DNA of 64,000 nucleotides, taken from the NCBI RefSeq assembly GCF_000371785.1, contig NZ_AQUI01000002.1:3699276-3763275 (forward strand), given 5' to 3'. Under the pieces are notes generated by a model. The model worked only from the letters and a program-made list of their open reading frames with translations. It was not told the DNA's origin and searched no databases. The position numbers and the translations under genes are program-made. Source of the DNA: Actinopolyspora halophila DSM 43834. GTDB lineage: Bacteria > Actinomycetota > Actinomycetes > Mycobacteriales > Pseudonocardiaceae. The number at the start of each line of letters is the position of its first letter. Position 1 is the stretch's first letter. This document shows, one piece after another, positions 1 to 8,235 of the stretch.

Positions 1-149
1 ACGGATCACTCAACCACGCTGGAACTGCGGGCACGGCACCTACTGATGGCCACGAGACGTTAACACCCCCATGATCACTACCACCGTGCCCGCACCTCAA
101 GCCCCGGGCCCACACACCCCAAACAGCGCGGCCCGTAAGGCGTTAACTT

Positions 150-482
150 CTACTCCTCAGTGGAGGCTGCATCACGATGGCGAAACTCCAGCAGCGTCAG
201 CTTGCCATCTCGAACGGTGATTACCCCACGAGTACCTCGCATTCGCGCCCGGGCAAGCAATTCCACCAGTCGATACTGAGCACCATGATCGCGGTCGCGT
301 TCCCGAAGCTGCCCAACTGCACAGAGGGTGTGCTCAGTGGCACTCATATCCCACCGGTCACCGCGACCTGCACCGTCGGTGCTCGCGGTAGTCACCTTGA
401 GACGGTCGCTATCCAAACGCACACCCACAACCCAATCCGCTCGGATTAAGGTGTCCTGATCGGTTCGTACCCACAGATCCAT
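150..482 (-). CDS. Hypothetical protein, last visible gene of the transfer operon
   Basis: A 110-residue acidic and arginine-rich soluble protein with no signal peptide or membrane segment. The start is an ATG with only a weak purine stretch upstream. It lies 42 bp after the WhiB-like gene on the same strand, so it could be co-transcribed with the transfer operon. The N-terminal half (WVRTDQDTLIRADWVVGV and following) looks like beta strands and the C-terminal half like a helix followed by strands. I recognise no family. A real gene is likely from its codon use and position; its function is unknown. Confidence 0.55.
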   Translation of the reverse strand: MDLWVRTDQDTLIRADWVVGVRLDSDRLKVTTASTDGAGRGDRWDMSATEHTLCAVGQLRERDRDHGAQYRLVELLARARMRGTRGVITVRDGKLTLLEFRHRDAASTEE

Positions 483-524
483 GCAACGATTATCCCGCGC
501 ACAACCGACATCCCATAGAGCCGA

Positions 525-896
525 TCATGAAGCTGAGGAACTTGGAACCTCTTGAATGAGCAAGCTTCGCACGGTCTCGGAGCTGGCAGATTTGTCGGCG
601 GGTACGAGTCCGTTGCGTCGCCACGCGGCGAGTAGTTGTTCGCGTTCGCGTGGTGTCATGCCGCCGCGGATGCCGTGCTGGTCGGCACGGGGTTGGGTAA
701 GTTCGTCGGCCAGGCATTCAGTGCGCACCGGGCATCGGGCGCAGATGGTTTTCGCGTGCCGACGCCGCCAGTAGGCCTCGTGGCCGGATTCGGGGCGATC
801 GTCGGGGCCGTACCACAGTTCGATCGGAGTTCCCGCGCACGCGGCGTGCTGTTCCCATCCCGGTGTCGAGGAGGCAGAACTGGTCATGCTGGTCAT
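525..896 (-). CDS. WhiB-like (Wbl) iron-sulfur transcription regulator, operon-distal
   Basis: A 123-residue WhiB-like protein. The four cysteines expected to hold a [4Fe-4S] cluster are Cys20, Cys52, Cys55 and Cys61 in the C-Xn-C-X2-C-X5-C pattern, followed by a G-I-R-G-G turn at residues 75-79 and a basic segment (TPRERE). Wbl proteins act with the primary sigma factor as NO/O2-responsive regulators. The ATG overlaps the stop of the GGDEF gene by 4 bp (ATGA), which places it inside the transfer operon. A Wbl gene at the end of the conjugation operon suggests redox- or development-linked control of transfer; that part is inference. Confidence 0.9.
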   Translation of the reverse strand: MTSMTSSASSTPGWEQHAACAGTPIELWYGPDDRPESGHEAYWRRRHAKTICARCPVRTECLADELTQPRADQHGIRGGMTPREREQLLAAWRRNGLVPADKSASSETVRSLLIQEVPSSSAS

Positions 897-1597
897 CGCC
901 GTGCCGTGTCGGTGTAGGTGGCACCGACGGACTCACCCTCGCGCGGCGGTGGACGCAGAAGAACCTTCTGGAACTCGGGCACTCTCTGTGGAGAATGCAC
1001 GCGCCACCCACTGCGGTGGGTTTTCGCCTCGTACATGGCGAGGTCGGCGCCGGCCAGAGCCTCGTTCAGGGGTGGGGCCGGAGTGGTCACTGTGGTGATG
1101 CCCAGTGAGACACCGACGCGCAGCGGCCTGCCGAGGTCGGGCACCGTGATCGGCGCGGTCAGCGCGCTCAGCAGTCGATCCAGCTGATCGAGGTCGGACA
1201 GCCTGGCGACGAAGGCCAGCTCGTCCCCGCCGATCCGTCCGGTAACCGCCGCAGTGCCGAGTTCGGCCTCCAAGCGCCTGGCGACGGTGCGCAGCACACG
1301 GTCGCCGGTGTGGTGGCCGTGGGTGTCGTTGATCGGTTTGAAGTCGTCGAGGTCGAGCAGGCCGACAGCATTGGCCTTGGTCAGTGTTCTGGTGGCTGCT
1401 GCTTCGAATCCTGTCCGGGTCAGCAGACCGGTGACCGGGTCGCGGTGGGCACGTGCGAGCTGGCGGGTGCGGCTGCGAAGTCGGCAGGCTGTGACGGCCC
1501 ATCCGGCGGCCGCGGCCACGGTCGCCGTGCCCAAGGTGGCCGCCGAGCGTGACGACCGGCTGGTCAAGGGGGTCGACATCCATTCGCAGAGGTGCAT
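893..1597 (-). CDS. Membrane-anchored GGDEF-domain protein (probable diguanylate cyclase)
   Basis: A 234-residue protein with one transmembrane helix (about 19-37) followed by a single GGDEF domain. Visible motifs are the LDLDDFKPIND metal-binding region (81-91), GHHTGD, and the signature as GGDEL at 123-127. GGDEL differs from GGDEF only at the last position, which is compatible with activity. I see no RxxD inhibitory site just upstream. The reaction would be 2 GTP to c-di-GMP at the inner face of the membrane. I chose the ATG at 1597 because GAAAGG precedes it by a suitable distance and the DUF4913-like gene ends 20 bp upstream; a longer reading frame exists but overlaps that gene. A second ATG at 1579 is possible. 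Context: inside a conjugation operon. Confidence 0.85.
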   Translation of the reverse strand: MHLCEWMSTPLTSRSSRSAATLGTATVAAAAGWAVTACRLRSRTRQLARAHRDPVTGLLTRTGFEAAATRTLTKANAVGLLDLDDFKPINDTHGHHTGDRVLRTVARRLEAELGTAAVTGRIGGDELAFVARLSDLDQLDRLLSALTAPITVPDLGRPLRVGVSLGITTVTTPAPPLNEALAGADLAMYEAKTHRSGWRVHSPQRVPEFQKVLLRPPPREGESVGATYTDTARR

Positions 1598-1617
1598 GAC
1601 GGCTGCCTTTCGACGAG

Positions 1618-2250
1618 TTAGACGTTGTGCTGCTGGACCTCGTTGTCTCCGGTCGGGATCGTGTCCGCATCCGTCGAGAACCGGTCGGTGCGGGCCGGCG
1701 TTCCGCTGTCGCGGTGGCGGCCGTCGAGACAGTGGGAATGAACCCAGTCGGTCAGCCGCGCGGCGAAGCCGGGCCGCCATTGGTGGTGCCAGTACTGGGC
1801 GTCGCGGACGTTGGCGGTGGCGCCGATGTTGGCCCGGCGCCAGGAGTAGGCAAGCGTGGCCACTTCCATAGCCAGTGGCGGGTGGGCGCGCCAGCAGTCC
1901 GGAATCGGTCTGGCCGGCCCTCCGGACAGACCGACGTAGGTGATGTTGAACCAGGCCACGAAGTTCTCAACAGTCCACAGTGGGCTGTGTTCGTCGTCGC
2001 GGTGCCGACGGTCCTCGGCCGCTGCGGGTGGGGTGAACACCACCCAGGGGGCGGGCTCATCTTCGACGGGGTCGTTGTCCTCGGTGCCTTCGAGAGCCTC
2101 GATTCTGTCGTCGAGAGCCCTGACTCGGCTGGACAGCCCGCTGGCCACATCGGTGAGGGTGTTGACCTGGGCCTGCAATTCCCGCAGTGTCCGCGCGGGC
2201 TCGGATTCCCGGGAGCGGCCGACAGTGATGTCCTCCTCGTCGTCGCTCAT
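1618..2250 (-). CDS. DUF4913-like protein with N-terminal coiled coil
   Basis: A 210-residue soluble protein. Residues about 20-55 form a heptad-like acidic/leucine coiled coil (LRELQAQVNTLTDVASGL and on). The C-terminal part holds a W-rich segment with IPDCWRAHP and WHHQW, the pattern I associate with the actinobacterial DUF4913 family found in mobile elements. The ATG at 2250 overlaps the VirD4-like stop by 4 bp and follows a strong GGAGGGAGGAG ribosome site; a start 21 bp upstream is less well supported. Its place directly after the coupling protein suggests a transfer accessory role, which is inference. Confidence 0.7.
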   Translation of the reverse strand: MSDDEEDITVGRSRESEPARTLRELQAQVNTLTDVASGLSSRVRALDDRIEALEGTEDNDPVEDEPAPWVVFTPPAAAEDRRHRDDEHSPLWTVENFVAWFNITYVGLSGGPARPIPDCWRAHPPLAMEVATLAYSWRRANIGATANVRDAQYWHHQWRPGFAARLTDWVHSHCLDGRHRDSGTPARTDRFSTDADTIPTGDNEVQQHNV

Positions 2251-4133
2251 GGCGCTCCTCCCTCCTGGCAAACGGGTGTGGTGCTCGGCCGTGTCGGGAT
2301 GTTCAGCGCGTATCCCTCCGGGGAGACGGCGGCCTCGCCGTTGCGCACGGTGTTCACGTCGGCGGAGAGTTGTTTCCAGTCGTCGCGCCGGGTGACGTCG
2401 ACGGTGCGGGCGAGAACGGGCTTGAGGTGGCGGTGGAAGATGAGCACGCGGCCGCGGTCGATGGTGCGCACGGCGCCGGGGCGGTAGGTGGGCACGGTCT
2501 CGGTGCCGATGGCGGTGCGGCCGGTGCCCAGCAGCCCGTCAGACTGCTGTTGGTAGCGCAGCCGTTCGTGGTGATCGGCGATGGTGGAGATCCATTCGAG
2601 GGTGGTCGGGTCTTTGACCCCACCCCAGAGGGTGAGTGTGGTGGTGTTGTCCAGCAGTTGGCGCCGCCCGGCTTCCTCATAGAGGATGTCCAGGTGCGCC
2701 AGCGACTGGGCGGCCCAGTCGATGCGGACCCCGCGTCCGGCCGAGTCGGCGAGAATGTCGGGAAGCCGCGGGATCGGGGTGGCGTCGAAGAGTTCGTCGA
2801 GCACGTTGGTGGCCGGTGGGTCCAGCCGTCGGGAGGGGCAGGTCAGTGCCCTTTCCTGTTCGGTGGTCAGGATGTCCTCGACCAGGGCGGTCAGGATCGG
2901 GCGGACCTGGGCGGCCTGGTGTTCGCCGGCGATCAGGAACAGGGAGCCGTGGTTGTCGATGAAACTGGCGGCGTCGAACTCCTGCCCCGGTTCGGGGCTG
3001 CACAGTTGGCGCAGCTGTGGGTCCAGCCAGGGTTCGATGACGCGGCGTACGCTCAACCACACCGCATCCGATGTTTCGGCGACCATGCCGATCTCGGCTC
3101 GTAGGTTGTCGGCCAGTTCGGGAAACCCGTAGTGGCGCAACAGCTCGACCGGCTCCTGATCGGGCGGTTTGGTGATGGCCCAGGTAACCAGGTCCCCCAC
3201 GCCGCGGTCGTCGTGGGCGGCGGCGATCAGATAGCTTTGCACGACGGTTTTCGCGCGTTCCCGGAAGACTCGGTCGTTACCACCGACGCTCTCCAGCCCG
3301 ACCGCGGCCGCGTCGACGAGGGTTTCGGCTCGTCGCCGGGCGACGGTGAACTCGGTGCAGCCGGGGGTCGGGGAATATCGCACTTGGGCGGGCCAGGACA
3401 CCTCGCCGGTGGTGTCGAACACCAGCACCGGCCCGGCCTGCTCGCGGCGAGTGCGGGCCAGGGCGACGAATTCGACCAGATCCGGTTTGGTCGTCGAGCA
3501 CAACAGCGCGCCCGGGGCGGCCAGGGCTTTGTGCACCAGGTCCGTGCGTGATTTGCCCGACTGGGTGGGGGCGAACGCGCCGGTCGGGTTCTCCAGCGGA
3601 ACATACAGGCGCTGGCGGTTCGGCCCACGGTGCAGCGGGACGGCCAGCTCCTCCAGCGGGGCGCGACGTCGCTCGCGTGGGCTCAGTCCGGGCCGGGTCC
3701 AGCGGGCGGTACGACGGGCGGCCTCCGGCGAGAGCTCGCGGCGGATGTCCTCCCGGGAAGCATGCCCCGGTGCGGAGGGACCGAATCGATGCCAGACCAG
3801 CACAATCCCCGTTGTCACCACGACTGTCCCCGTAGCCAATATTGTCACGGTGACAATCCAGTACAGGCTGGCCCGACCGTCCAGTGCCGTCTCCCACGGG
3901 GTTCCGAGTCCGGCAGCCGGATCTGTCGGGTGAGCGAACACGCCGAGCAGTCCGTCGAGCCAGACGTCGAAACCGGGCATGCTCCAAGGGCCTTCGGCCA
4001 GCGCGGTGGCCACAGCGGCACCGGTCATGAGTCCGGCGGCCAGGGCCAGCAGCAGGCCGAGTCCGGAAACGAGCAGGCTCAGCAGCATCAGGTCGCGATC
4101 GGCTGCCGGTGACGGACGACGATGTGTGCTCAT
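2247..4133 (-). CDS. VirD4/TraG-like type IV coupling ATPase
   Basis: A 628-residue protein with two N-terminal transmembrane segments (about 17-46 and 91-115) and a cytoplasmic motor domain. The P-loop is APTQSGKS (188-195). Further on are the hydrophobic strand SLFLIAGE (about 395-405) and the DELFD/DILADSAGRGV segment (about 440-470) typical of TraM-recognition/TraG family ATPases. Coupling proteins bring the DNA-relaxase complex to the secretion channel and pump it across the inner membrane. It overlaps both neighbours by 4 bp. Length and layout match the T4SS coupling protein family, not the FtsK-like Tra proteins of classical AICEs. Confidence 0.85.
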   Translation of the reverse strand: MSTHRRPSPAADRDLMLLSLLVSGLGLLLALAAGLMTGAAVATALAEGPWSMPGFDVWLDGLLGVFAHPTDPAAGLGTPWETALDGRASLYWIVTVTILATGTVVVTTGIVLVWHRFGPSAPGHASREDIRRELSPEAARRTARWTRPGLSPRERRRAPLEELAVPLHRGPNRQRLYVPLENPTGAFAPTQSGKSRTDLVHKALAAPGALLCSTTKPDLVEFVALARTRREQAGPVLVFDTTGEVSWPAQVRYSPTPGCTEFTVARRRAETLVDAAAVGLESVGGNDRVFRERAKTVVQSYLIAAAHDDRGVGDLVTWAITKPPDQEPVELLRHYGFPELADNLRAEIGMVAETSDAVWLSVRRVIEPWLDPQLRQLCSPEPGQEFDAASFIDNHGSLFLIAGEHQAAQVRPILTALVEDILTTEQERALTCPSRRLDPPATNVLDELFDATPIPRLPDILADSAGRGVRIDWAAQSLAHLDILYEEAGRRQLLDNTTTLTLWGGVKDPTTLEWISTIADHHERLRYQQQSDGLLGTGRTAIGTETVPTYRPGAVRTIDRGRVLIFHRHLKPVLARTVDVTRRDDWKQLSADVNTVRNGEAAVSPEGYALNIPTRPSTTPVCQEGGAP

Positions 4134-5221
4134 GTCCGGTTCCCTTGCTGCTCAGGTTCGGCGACACGGCGGATGGCGACGATCTCGCCGCGCCACGCGG
4201 ACAGCTTCTCGAGGATCACCCCGGTGTCTGCGTCATAGGCGTTGACGATGAGCCCGTGCCCGGCGTAGATCCCCACGTGTCGGGGGTTGCTCGGTGAACC
4301 GAGTGAGCCGGGGATGAACACCAGATCTCCGGGAGTCAGTTGGGCGACGGAGCTCACCGCGCGTCCGTCGTGGACCTGGTTGGTGGTTCCGGCCGAGACG
4401 GCCACACCGGCATGTGCCCAGGCGGCCTGGGTGAGCCCGGAGCAGTCGAACGCGTCCGGGCCTTTCGCGCCCCACACGTACGGCGCGCCGAGCTTGCTCA
4501 GCGCGTATTTCACGGCCGCGCGACGGCGCGGGTCGGCCGGCAGCTCGAAATCGTCCGGAATCTGCTGCGGATCCAGTGGCGTAGTGGAGCCGCCCTGGTC
4601 GGAGCAGCCCAGCGCTGCCTGCTGCGTCGGCCCACCCGTGTTCGTACCGGACTCCGGTGGTGGATTGTTGGGCCCGCGCCAGAACTCGTGCGTCAACGCG
4701 CTGGCCGCGGGCTCCTGCGGGGCGTAGCGATCGGGGTAGGCGCTGCGCTGCACCGCCTGTTGGGCTCGGCCCGGCGGCATCGAATACCACCCGTCGAGAG
4801 CGACCAGGTGGTCGAGGAAGGTGTTGGTGGCGTAGACGGGGTTGAGGATCCGTTCACGGGTTCCCCAGCCCTGGCTGGGACGTTGCTGGAACAGCCCGAG
4901 GCTGTCGCGGTCGCCGTAGGGCAGGTTGCGCAGTCGGCTCTCGACGATGGCGGTGGACAGGGCCAGCACCGCAGCTCGTTGTGGGAGCGCCCGGCGCAGG
5001 ACCACGGTGGTGATGGTGCGAGCGTTGGTCAGCTGTTCGGAGGTCCAGTGCCGGTCACCGACTTGTTGGGCCGGCCCTCCGGGACCGCCGGTGGCTGTGC
5101 AGGCCCCGGCGAGGGCGGCCGCACCACCTGTGACGGAGATCAGGGCCATTCCGATCAGGGCCAGTGGCAGCACCACCAGCATCGCCAGCGGTGCCGCGAT
5201 GAATCCGAGTTTGCTGCCCAT
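4130..5221 (-). CDS. VirB1-like muralytic enzyme: lysozyme-like plus NlpC/P60 domains
   Basis: A 363-residue protein with an N-terminal membrane segment or signal anchor (about 8-40). A lysozyme-like region (about 65-185) contains Glu94 in TAIVESRL and the SLGLFQQRPSQGWG motif. The C-terminal NlpC/P60 domain (about 232-350) has catalytic Cys260 in FDCSG and His315 in RHVGIY. The linker is rich in Gly, Pro, Thr and Gln. Such two-domain wall hydrolases open the peptidoglycan locally for assembly of the conjugation channel. The start at 5221 lies 3 bp after the VirB4-like stop, and the gene overlaps the VirD4-like gene by 4 bp. The family is clear; glycosidase activity of the first domain is inferred from motif only. 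Confidence 0.88.
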   Translation of the reverse strand: MGSKLGFIAAPLAMLVVLPLALIGMALISVTGGAAALAGACTATGGPGGPAQQVGDRHWTSEQLTNARTITTVVLRRALPQRAAVLALSTAIVESRLRNLPYGDRDSLGLFQQRPSQGWGTRERILNPVYATNTFLDHLVALDGWYSMPPGRAQQAVQRSAYPDRYAPQEPAASALTHEFWRGPNNPPPESGTNTGGPTQQAALGCSDQGGSTTPLDPQQIPDDFELPADPRRRAAVKYALSKLGAPYVWGAKGPDAFDCSGLTQAAWAHAGVAVSAGTTNQVHDGRAVSSVAQLTPGDLVFIPGSLGSPSNPRHVGIYAGHGLIVNAYDADTGVILEKLSAWRGEIVAIRRVAEPEQQGNRT

Positions 5222-5224
5222 GGT

Positions 5225-6733
5225 TTAGCCCTCCCCTGTGCCGCGCAGCTGAGCGTTGGTGTCGAAGGCGGCTTTCTCGGTGCGGGAGAGCACGGTTTGG
5301 ACCTTGTAGCCGGGGGTATTTTCGATCTTCCACAGCGCCCGGCCGGTGCGTTCCATGCACCATCCGGTGGTGACATCCTGCTCTTTGCCGGACAGGGCGA
5401 GGTCCTCGGCCAGTTCGTCGGCGACCCGGGTACTTTGTCCGAACAGGATTCGCGTGCTGCACAACGCCAGCAGGTCCTTGGCGATAGCGACTTCCTGCGA
5501 GCCCGCGTGGCCGACAGACAGGAAGTCGGACGGTTTGTGGCCGACGAGAACCTGGATTTTCTGCTCGGCGCGCGAGAGCCGCAGATCCGAATCGACAGCC
5601 TGGGCCGCTTTGGCTCCCAGCCGCATTTGGCGCCACACCTCGTCGCGCACGACGATGCGGATCTCCCCATCGTGGTGCAGGTCGGTGATCATCGATGACC
5701 ACGAGCCCAGGCAGGTCAGCGCCACGGCCACGGCCTGGTCCCCGCGACCGCGCAATCCCGACAGATCCATGGACTGGATCGGGGCCTGCCAGTCCAGGTC
5801 GAAGTTGGTGGGTTCGTCGAACAAGCCGGACAGCGGGCCGGTTACCAGATTGGCCAGTGCGTCGGTGATCGGGCGCAGCGTGTCGAGGAACTGGCGCCGA
5901 TCAGCGAAGCGGGTATCACGCCACAGTTGTTCGTCCGGATCGGCCAGCTCGCGCTGCACATCCGGGATGGTGACCGGCCGCAGTCGGGTGGTGCCGTCGG
6001 CGACACCGAGAAGCCGTCGCAGCACCCGGGCCAGCACCGCCTCGTCGGTGACGGTGGGCACGTAGCCCTGCGCTTCGGCCAGGGCAACCAGCAGTTTGAC
6101 CCAGCGGGCCAACAGCCCGTCGAGCTCTTCACGCTGACGCTCGACCGACCAGGATTCCCACCGGCGTGCCAGTGGTCCCAGGTCCAACGCGTTGAGCCGG
6201 GCCGGTGAGCCGCTGCCCAATGCGATCGGAGTGATGCCCAGTGCGCGCAGCAGGGGTGAGTATTCGCCTTTCACATCGCCGGAGATCAGCGTTTTGGTGC
6301 CGAACAGCATCATCCGCAGCAGGAACGCCACCACGGTGCTGCTTTTGCCGCGGCCGGGTTCACCGAAGATCACCAGATTCGGATTGGTGGCCAACCCGCG
6401 CAGCACCCATTCGATCGGGTGGGCGTAGAACGCGCTGCCGGAAAGCGTGTCGTAGCCGATTCGGGCTCCGATCGCGGGGATGCCGTTGGCGGCCAGCAAG
6501 GGGAACAACCCACCGATCTCGCTGGTGGGGGCCTGATACACCGTCATCGGTGCTTCGATCGGGGCCCAGCCACATCCGGGGCGGGCCCGGCCCCGGCGGG
6601 GAGCCCGCGGCCGGTTGATCCGCTCCCTGACGGGCGGGCGAAGTTGTTGTCGGGATGGTTGAGATGTGCGCGACGGGGGATGACCACCGTCGCGGAGCAG
6701 TTGTGTGGTGCTGCGCTGCGGGATACGGGTCAC
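5225..6733 (-). CDS. VirB4-like conjugation ATPase (motor half)
   Basis: A 502-residue ATPase without membrane helices. The P-loop is GEPGRGKS (124-131), followed by ISGDVKGEYSPL, and near residue 360 a Walker B-type strand RIVVRDEVW, then an HKPSDFLS segment typical of VirB4/TrbE/TraC. The first 60 residues are basic and proline-rich with no fold visible. VirB4 ATPases energise assembly of the T4SS and its substrate transfer. The protein lacks the usual VirB4 N-terminal membrane-associated domain. That part seems to be supplied by the preceding SCO6880-like protein, whose stop overlaps this start by 4 bp. Confidence 0.85.
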   Translation of the reverse strand: MTRIPQRSTTQLLRDGGHPPSRTSQPSRQQLRPPVRERINRPRAPRRGRARPGCGWAPIEAPMTVYQAPTSEIGGLFPLLAANGIPAIGARIGYDTLSGSAFYAHPIEWVLRGLATNPNLVIFGEPGRGKSSTVVAFLLRMMLFGTKTLISGDVKGEYSPLLRALGITPIALGSGSPARLNALDLGPLARRWESWSVERQREELDGLLARWVKLLVALAEAQGYVPTVTDEAVLARVLRRLLGVADGTTRLRPVTIPDVQRELADPDEQLWRDTRFADRRQFLDTLRPITDALANLVTGPLSGLFDEPTNFDLDWQAPIQSMDLSGLRGRGDQAVAVALTCLGSWSSMITDLHHDGEIRIVVRDEVWRQMRLGAKAAQAVDSDLRLSRAEQKIQVLVGHKPSDFLSVGHAGSQEVAIAKDLLALCSTRILFGQSTRVADELAEDLALSGKEQDVTTGWCMERTGRALWKIENTPGYKVQTVLSRTEKAAFDTNAQLRGTGEG

Positions 6734-8235
6734 AGCAAACCTCCTCGGGAGCGGGGCAGGCCGATGCCCAGTGGCAGGCAGGCGGTCACGAACGCGCTGT
6801 CCTGGGCGAGATCGAGCCGCAGCAGGCGGAAACGTCCGGCGGTGTCGTGCTCCAGGCGGGCCGCGTGGTCCTCCACCGGCCGGTCACTCGGCACGGTCAC
6901 AGCCGCAGCCGCGGCGTAGCGCACGATCGAGTGCCCGGCGGCCACGGCTTGTTCCTGCGCCCGCGCACCGCCGGCCTCGCGGTCGTCGACAGCCGAGGCG
7001 GAAAACCCTTTCGATGCCTTGTAGTCGCGCATCACCCCGGAGCGGAACCGGTAGTTCTGCACCGACTTCGAAGCGGCCCGGGCGCCCATGACCTCGTAGT
7101 GCATGGCCAAACAGCGACGTTCCCCCGCGGATTTGACCGCCAGCAGCGGAGACAGCGAGCCGAACACGGTGCCGGTTTCGGGCATGAGCACGCTGTAGGA
7201 CACGGTCGAGTAGACGTCGTGGTCGTAGCGCCGCCATCCCGGAGAGGGGGCTTGTGTCGGTCCGGCCGCGGCCCAGGGCACGTCCTGTTCGCCAGTACCC
7301 GCCAGCTGCCCGGCCCGTAACACCGCCGAGCTGGCGGGGTTAAAGCCGGTACGGATCGCCTCGGCCAGCGCTGACCCGGACAGCCACTCGATACTGTCGG
7401 CACCCAGTGCTTTGAGTGGGTCTTCGAGCCCGTCGAGCACGCGGTAGAGCACCCGCGCGCGGCCCTCGACACCCCCTCCCGCAGCCGCGGCGGGTTTGCG
7501 CAGCGCGTCCTCCGAGCCGGACACCGTCACGAAGACTTCGTGACGCACCGAGACCGCGCCGATGCTGCGGTCGAGTTCGTCGACTGCGTGTCGGGCCAGC
7601 TCCGGCGCGTCGGCGAATTCGTGACGGGCGCGCCAGACTTCGTACTCGGTGCCGTCGTCGGGCACGGTACGCACCAGCAACGACAGGCGGTCGACGACGT
7701 CGCGGTGCCCGATCGACAACAACAAGTTACCCAGCCGCGAGGCAAGACGGTCGCACTGCTCGGCCGAGAGCATGCCCACCCCGGTGTGGGTCAACCGGGC
7801 GGTGGCGGCCCAGCGGCCTTCACCGGTGTCGTGGATCAGGCACACCCGGCCGTGATCCTTGAACACCGGCCCGTCCGGAAAGGACACACGCTGTAGCACA
7901 CCGGGCAGATCTGGCTCGTCCGGCTCGACCGCCCCTCCGGAGGCCGCGCGGGATTGCCACCGGGTCCAGCCGAGTGCCGTCCCGAGCTGGTACAGCAGCA
8001 GGTGGGTCAGCCACCGCAGCGCCGGACGCCCTCGGACCGGGATGACGACCAGGCACACCCCGGCCCCGCAGGCCGCGGCCAACACCAGCGCGCCGACGAA
8101 CCGGCCCGCCGAGACGGTCCACAACACCGGCACCGCCAGCACAAGACAGGTCACTGCCTGCCACGGGGACAGGCCCATGATCCAGCCGGGTTTCTCCCGG
8201 CGCGCCAGTCCCCGATACATCCGCACACTGCTCAT
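6730..8235 (-). CDS. SCO6880-family protein (VirB3 / VirB4 N-domain-like membrane protein)
   Basis: A 501-residue protein. Residues about 20-75 hold two transmembrane helices after a short basic YRGLARREKPG start, as in PrgI/VirB3-type proteins. The rest is a large cytoplasmic alpha/beta region without a P-loop. The pattern and position match the SCO6880 family of actinobacterial conjugation loci. It is followed at once by the VirB4-like ATPase, so it plausibly acts as the membrane-docking N-terminal half of a split VirB4. Start and upstream stop share one base (TGATG), showing translational coupling. The family call is by pattern memory and would be settled by a profile search. Confidence 0.72.
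   Translation of the reverse strand: MSSVRMYRGLARREKPGWIMGLSPWQAVTCLVLAVPVLWTVSAGRFVGALVLAAACGAGVCLVVIPVRGRPALRWLTHLLLYQLGTALGWTRWQSRAASGGAVEPDEPDLPGVLQRVSFPDGPVFKDHGRVCLIHDTGEGRWAATARLTHTGVGMLSAEQCDRLASRLGNLLLSIGHRDVVDRLSLLVRTVPDDGTEYEVWRARHEFADAPELARHAVDELDRSIGAVSVRHEVFVTVSGSEDALRKPAAAAGGGVEGRARVLYRVLDGLEDPLKALGADSIEWLSGSALAEAIRTGFNPASSAVLRAGQLAGTGEQDVPWAAAGPTQAPSPGWRRYDHDVYSTVSYSVLMPETGTVFGSLSPLLAVKSAGERRCLAMHYEVMGARAASKSVQNYRFRSGVMRDYKASKGFSASAVDDREAGGARAQEQAVAAGHSIVRYAAAAAVTVPSDRPVEDHAARLEHDTAGRFRLLRLDLAQDSAFVTACLPLGIGLPRSRGGLL

Noticed and set aside
1-149. Left end of the ICE
   Set aside because: Nothing resembling the tRNA-Leu 3' sequence occurs here, and the transfer operon runs off without a natural border.
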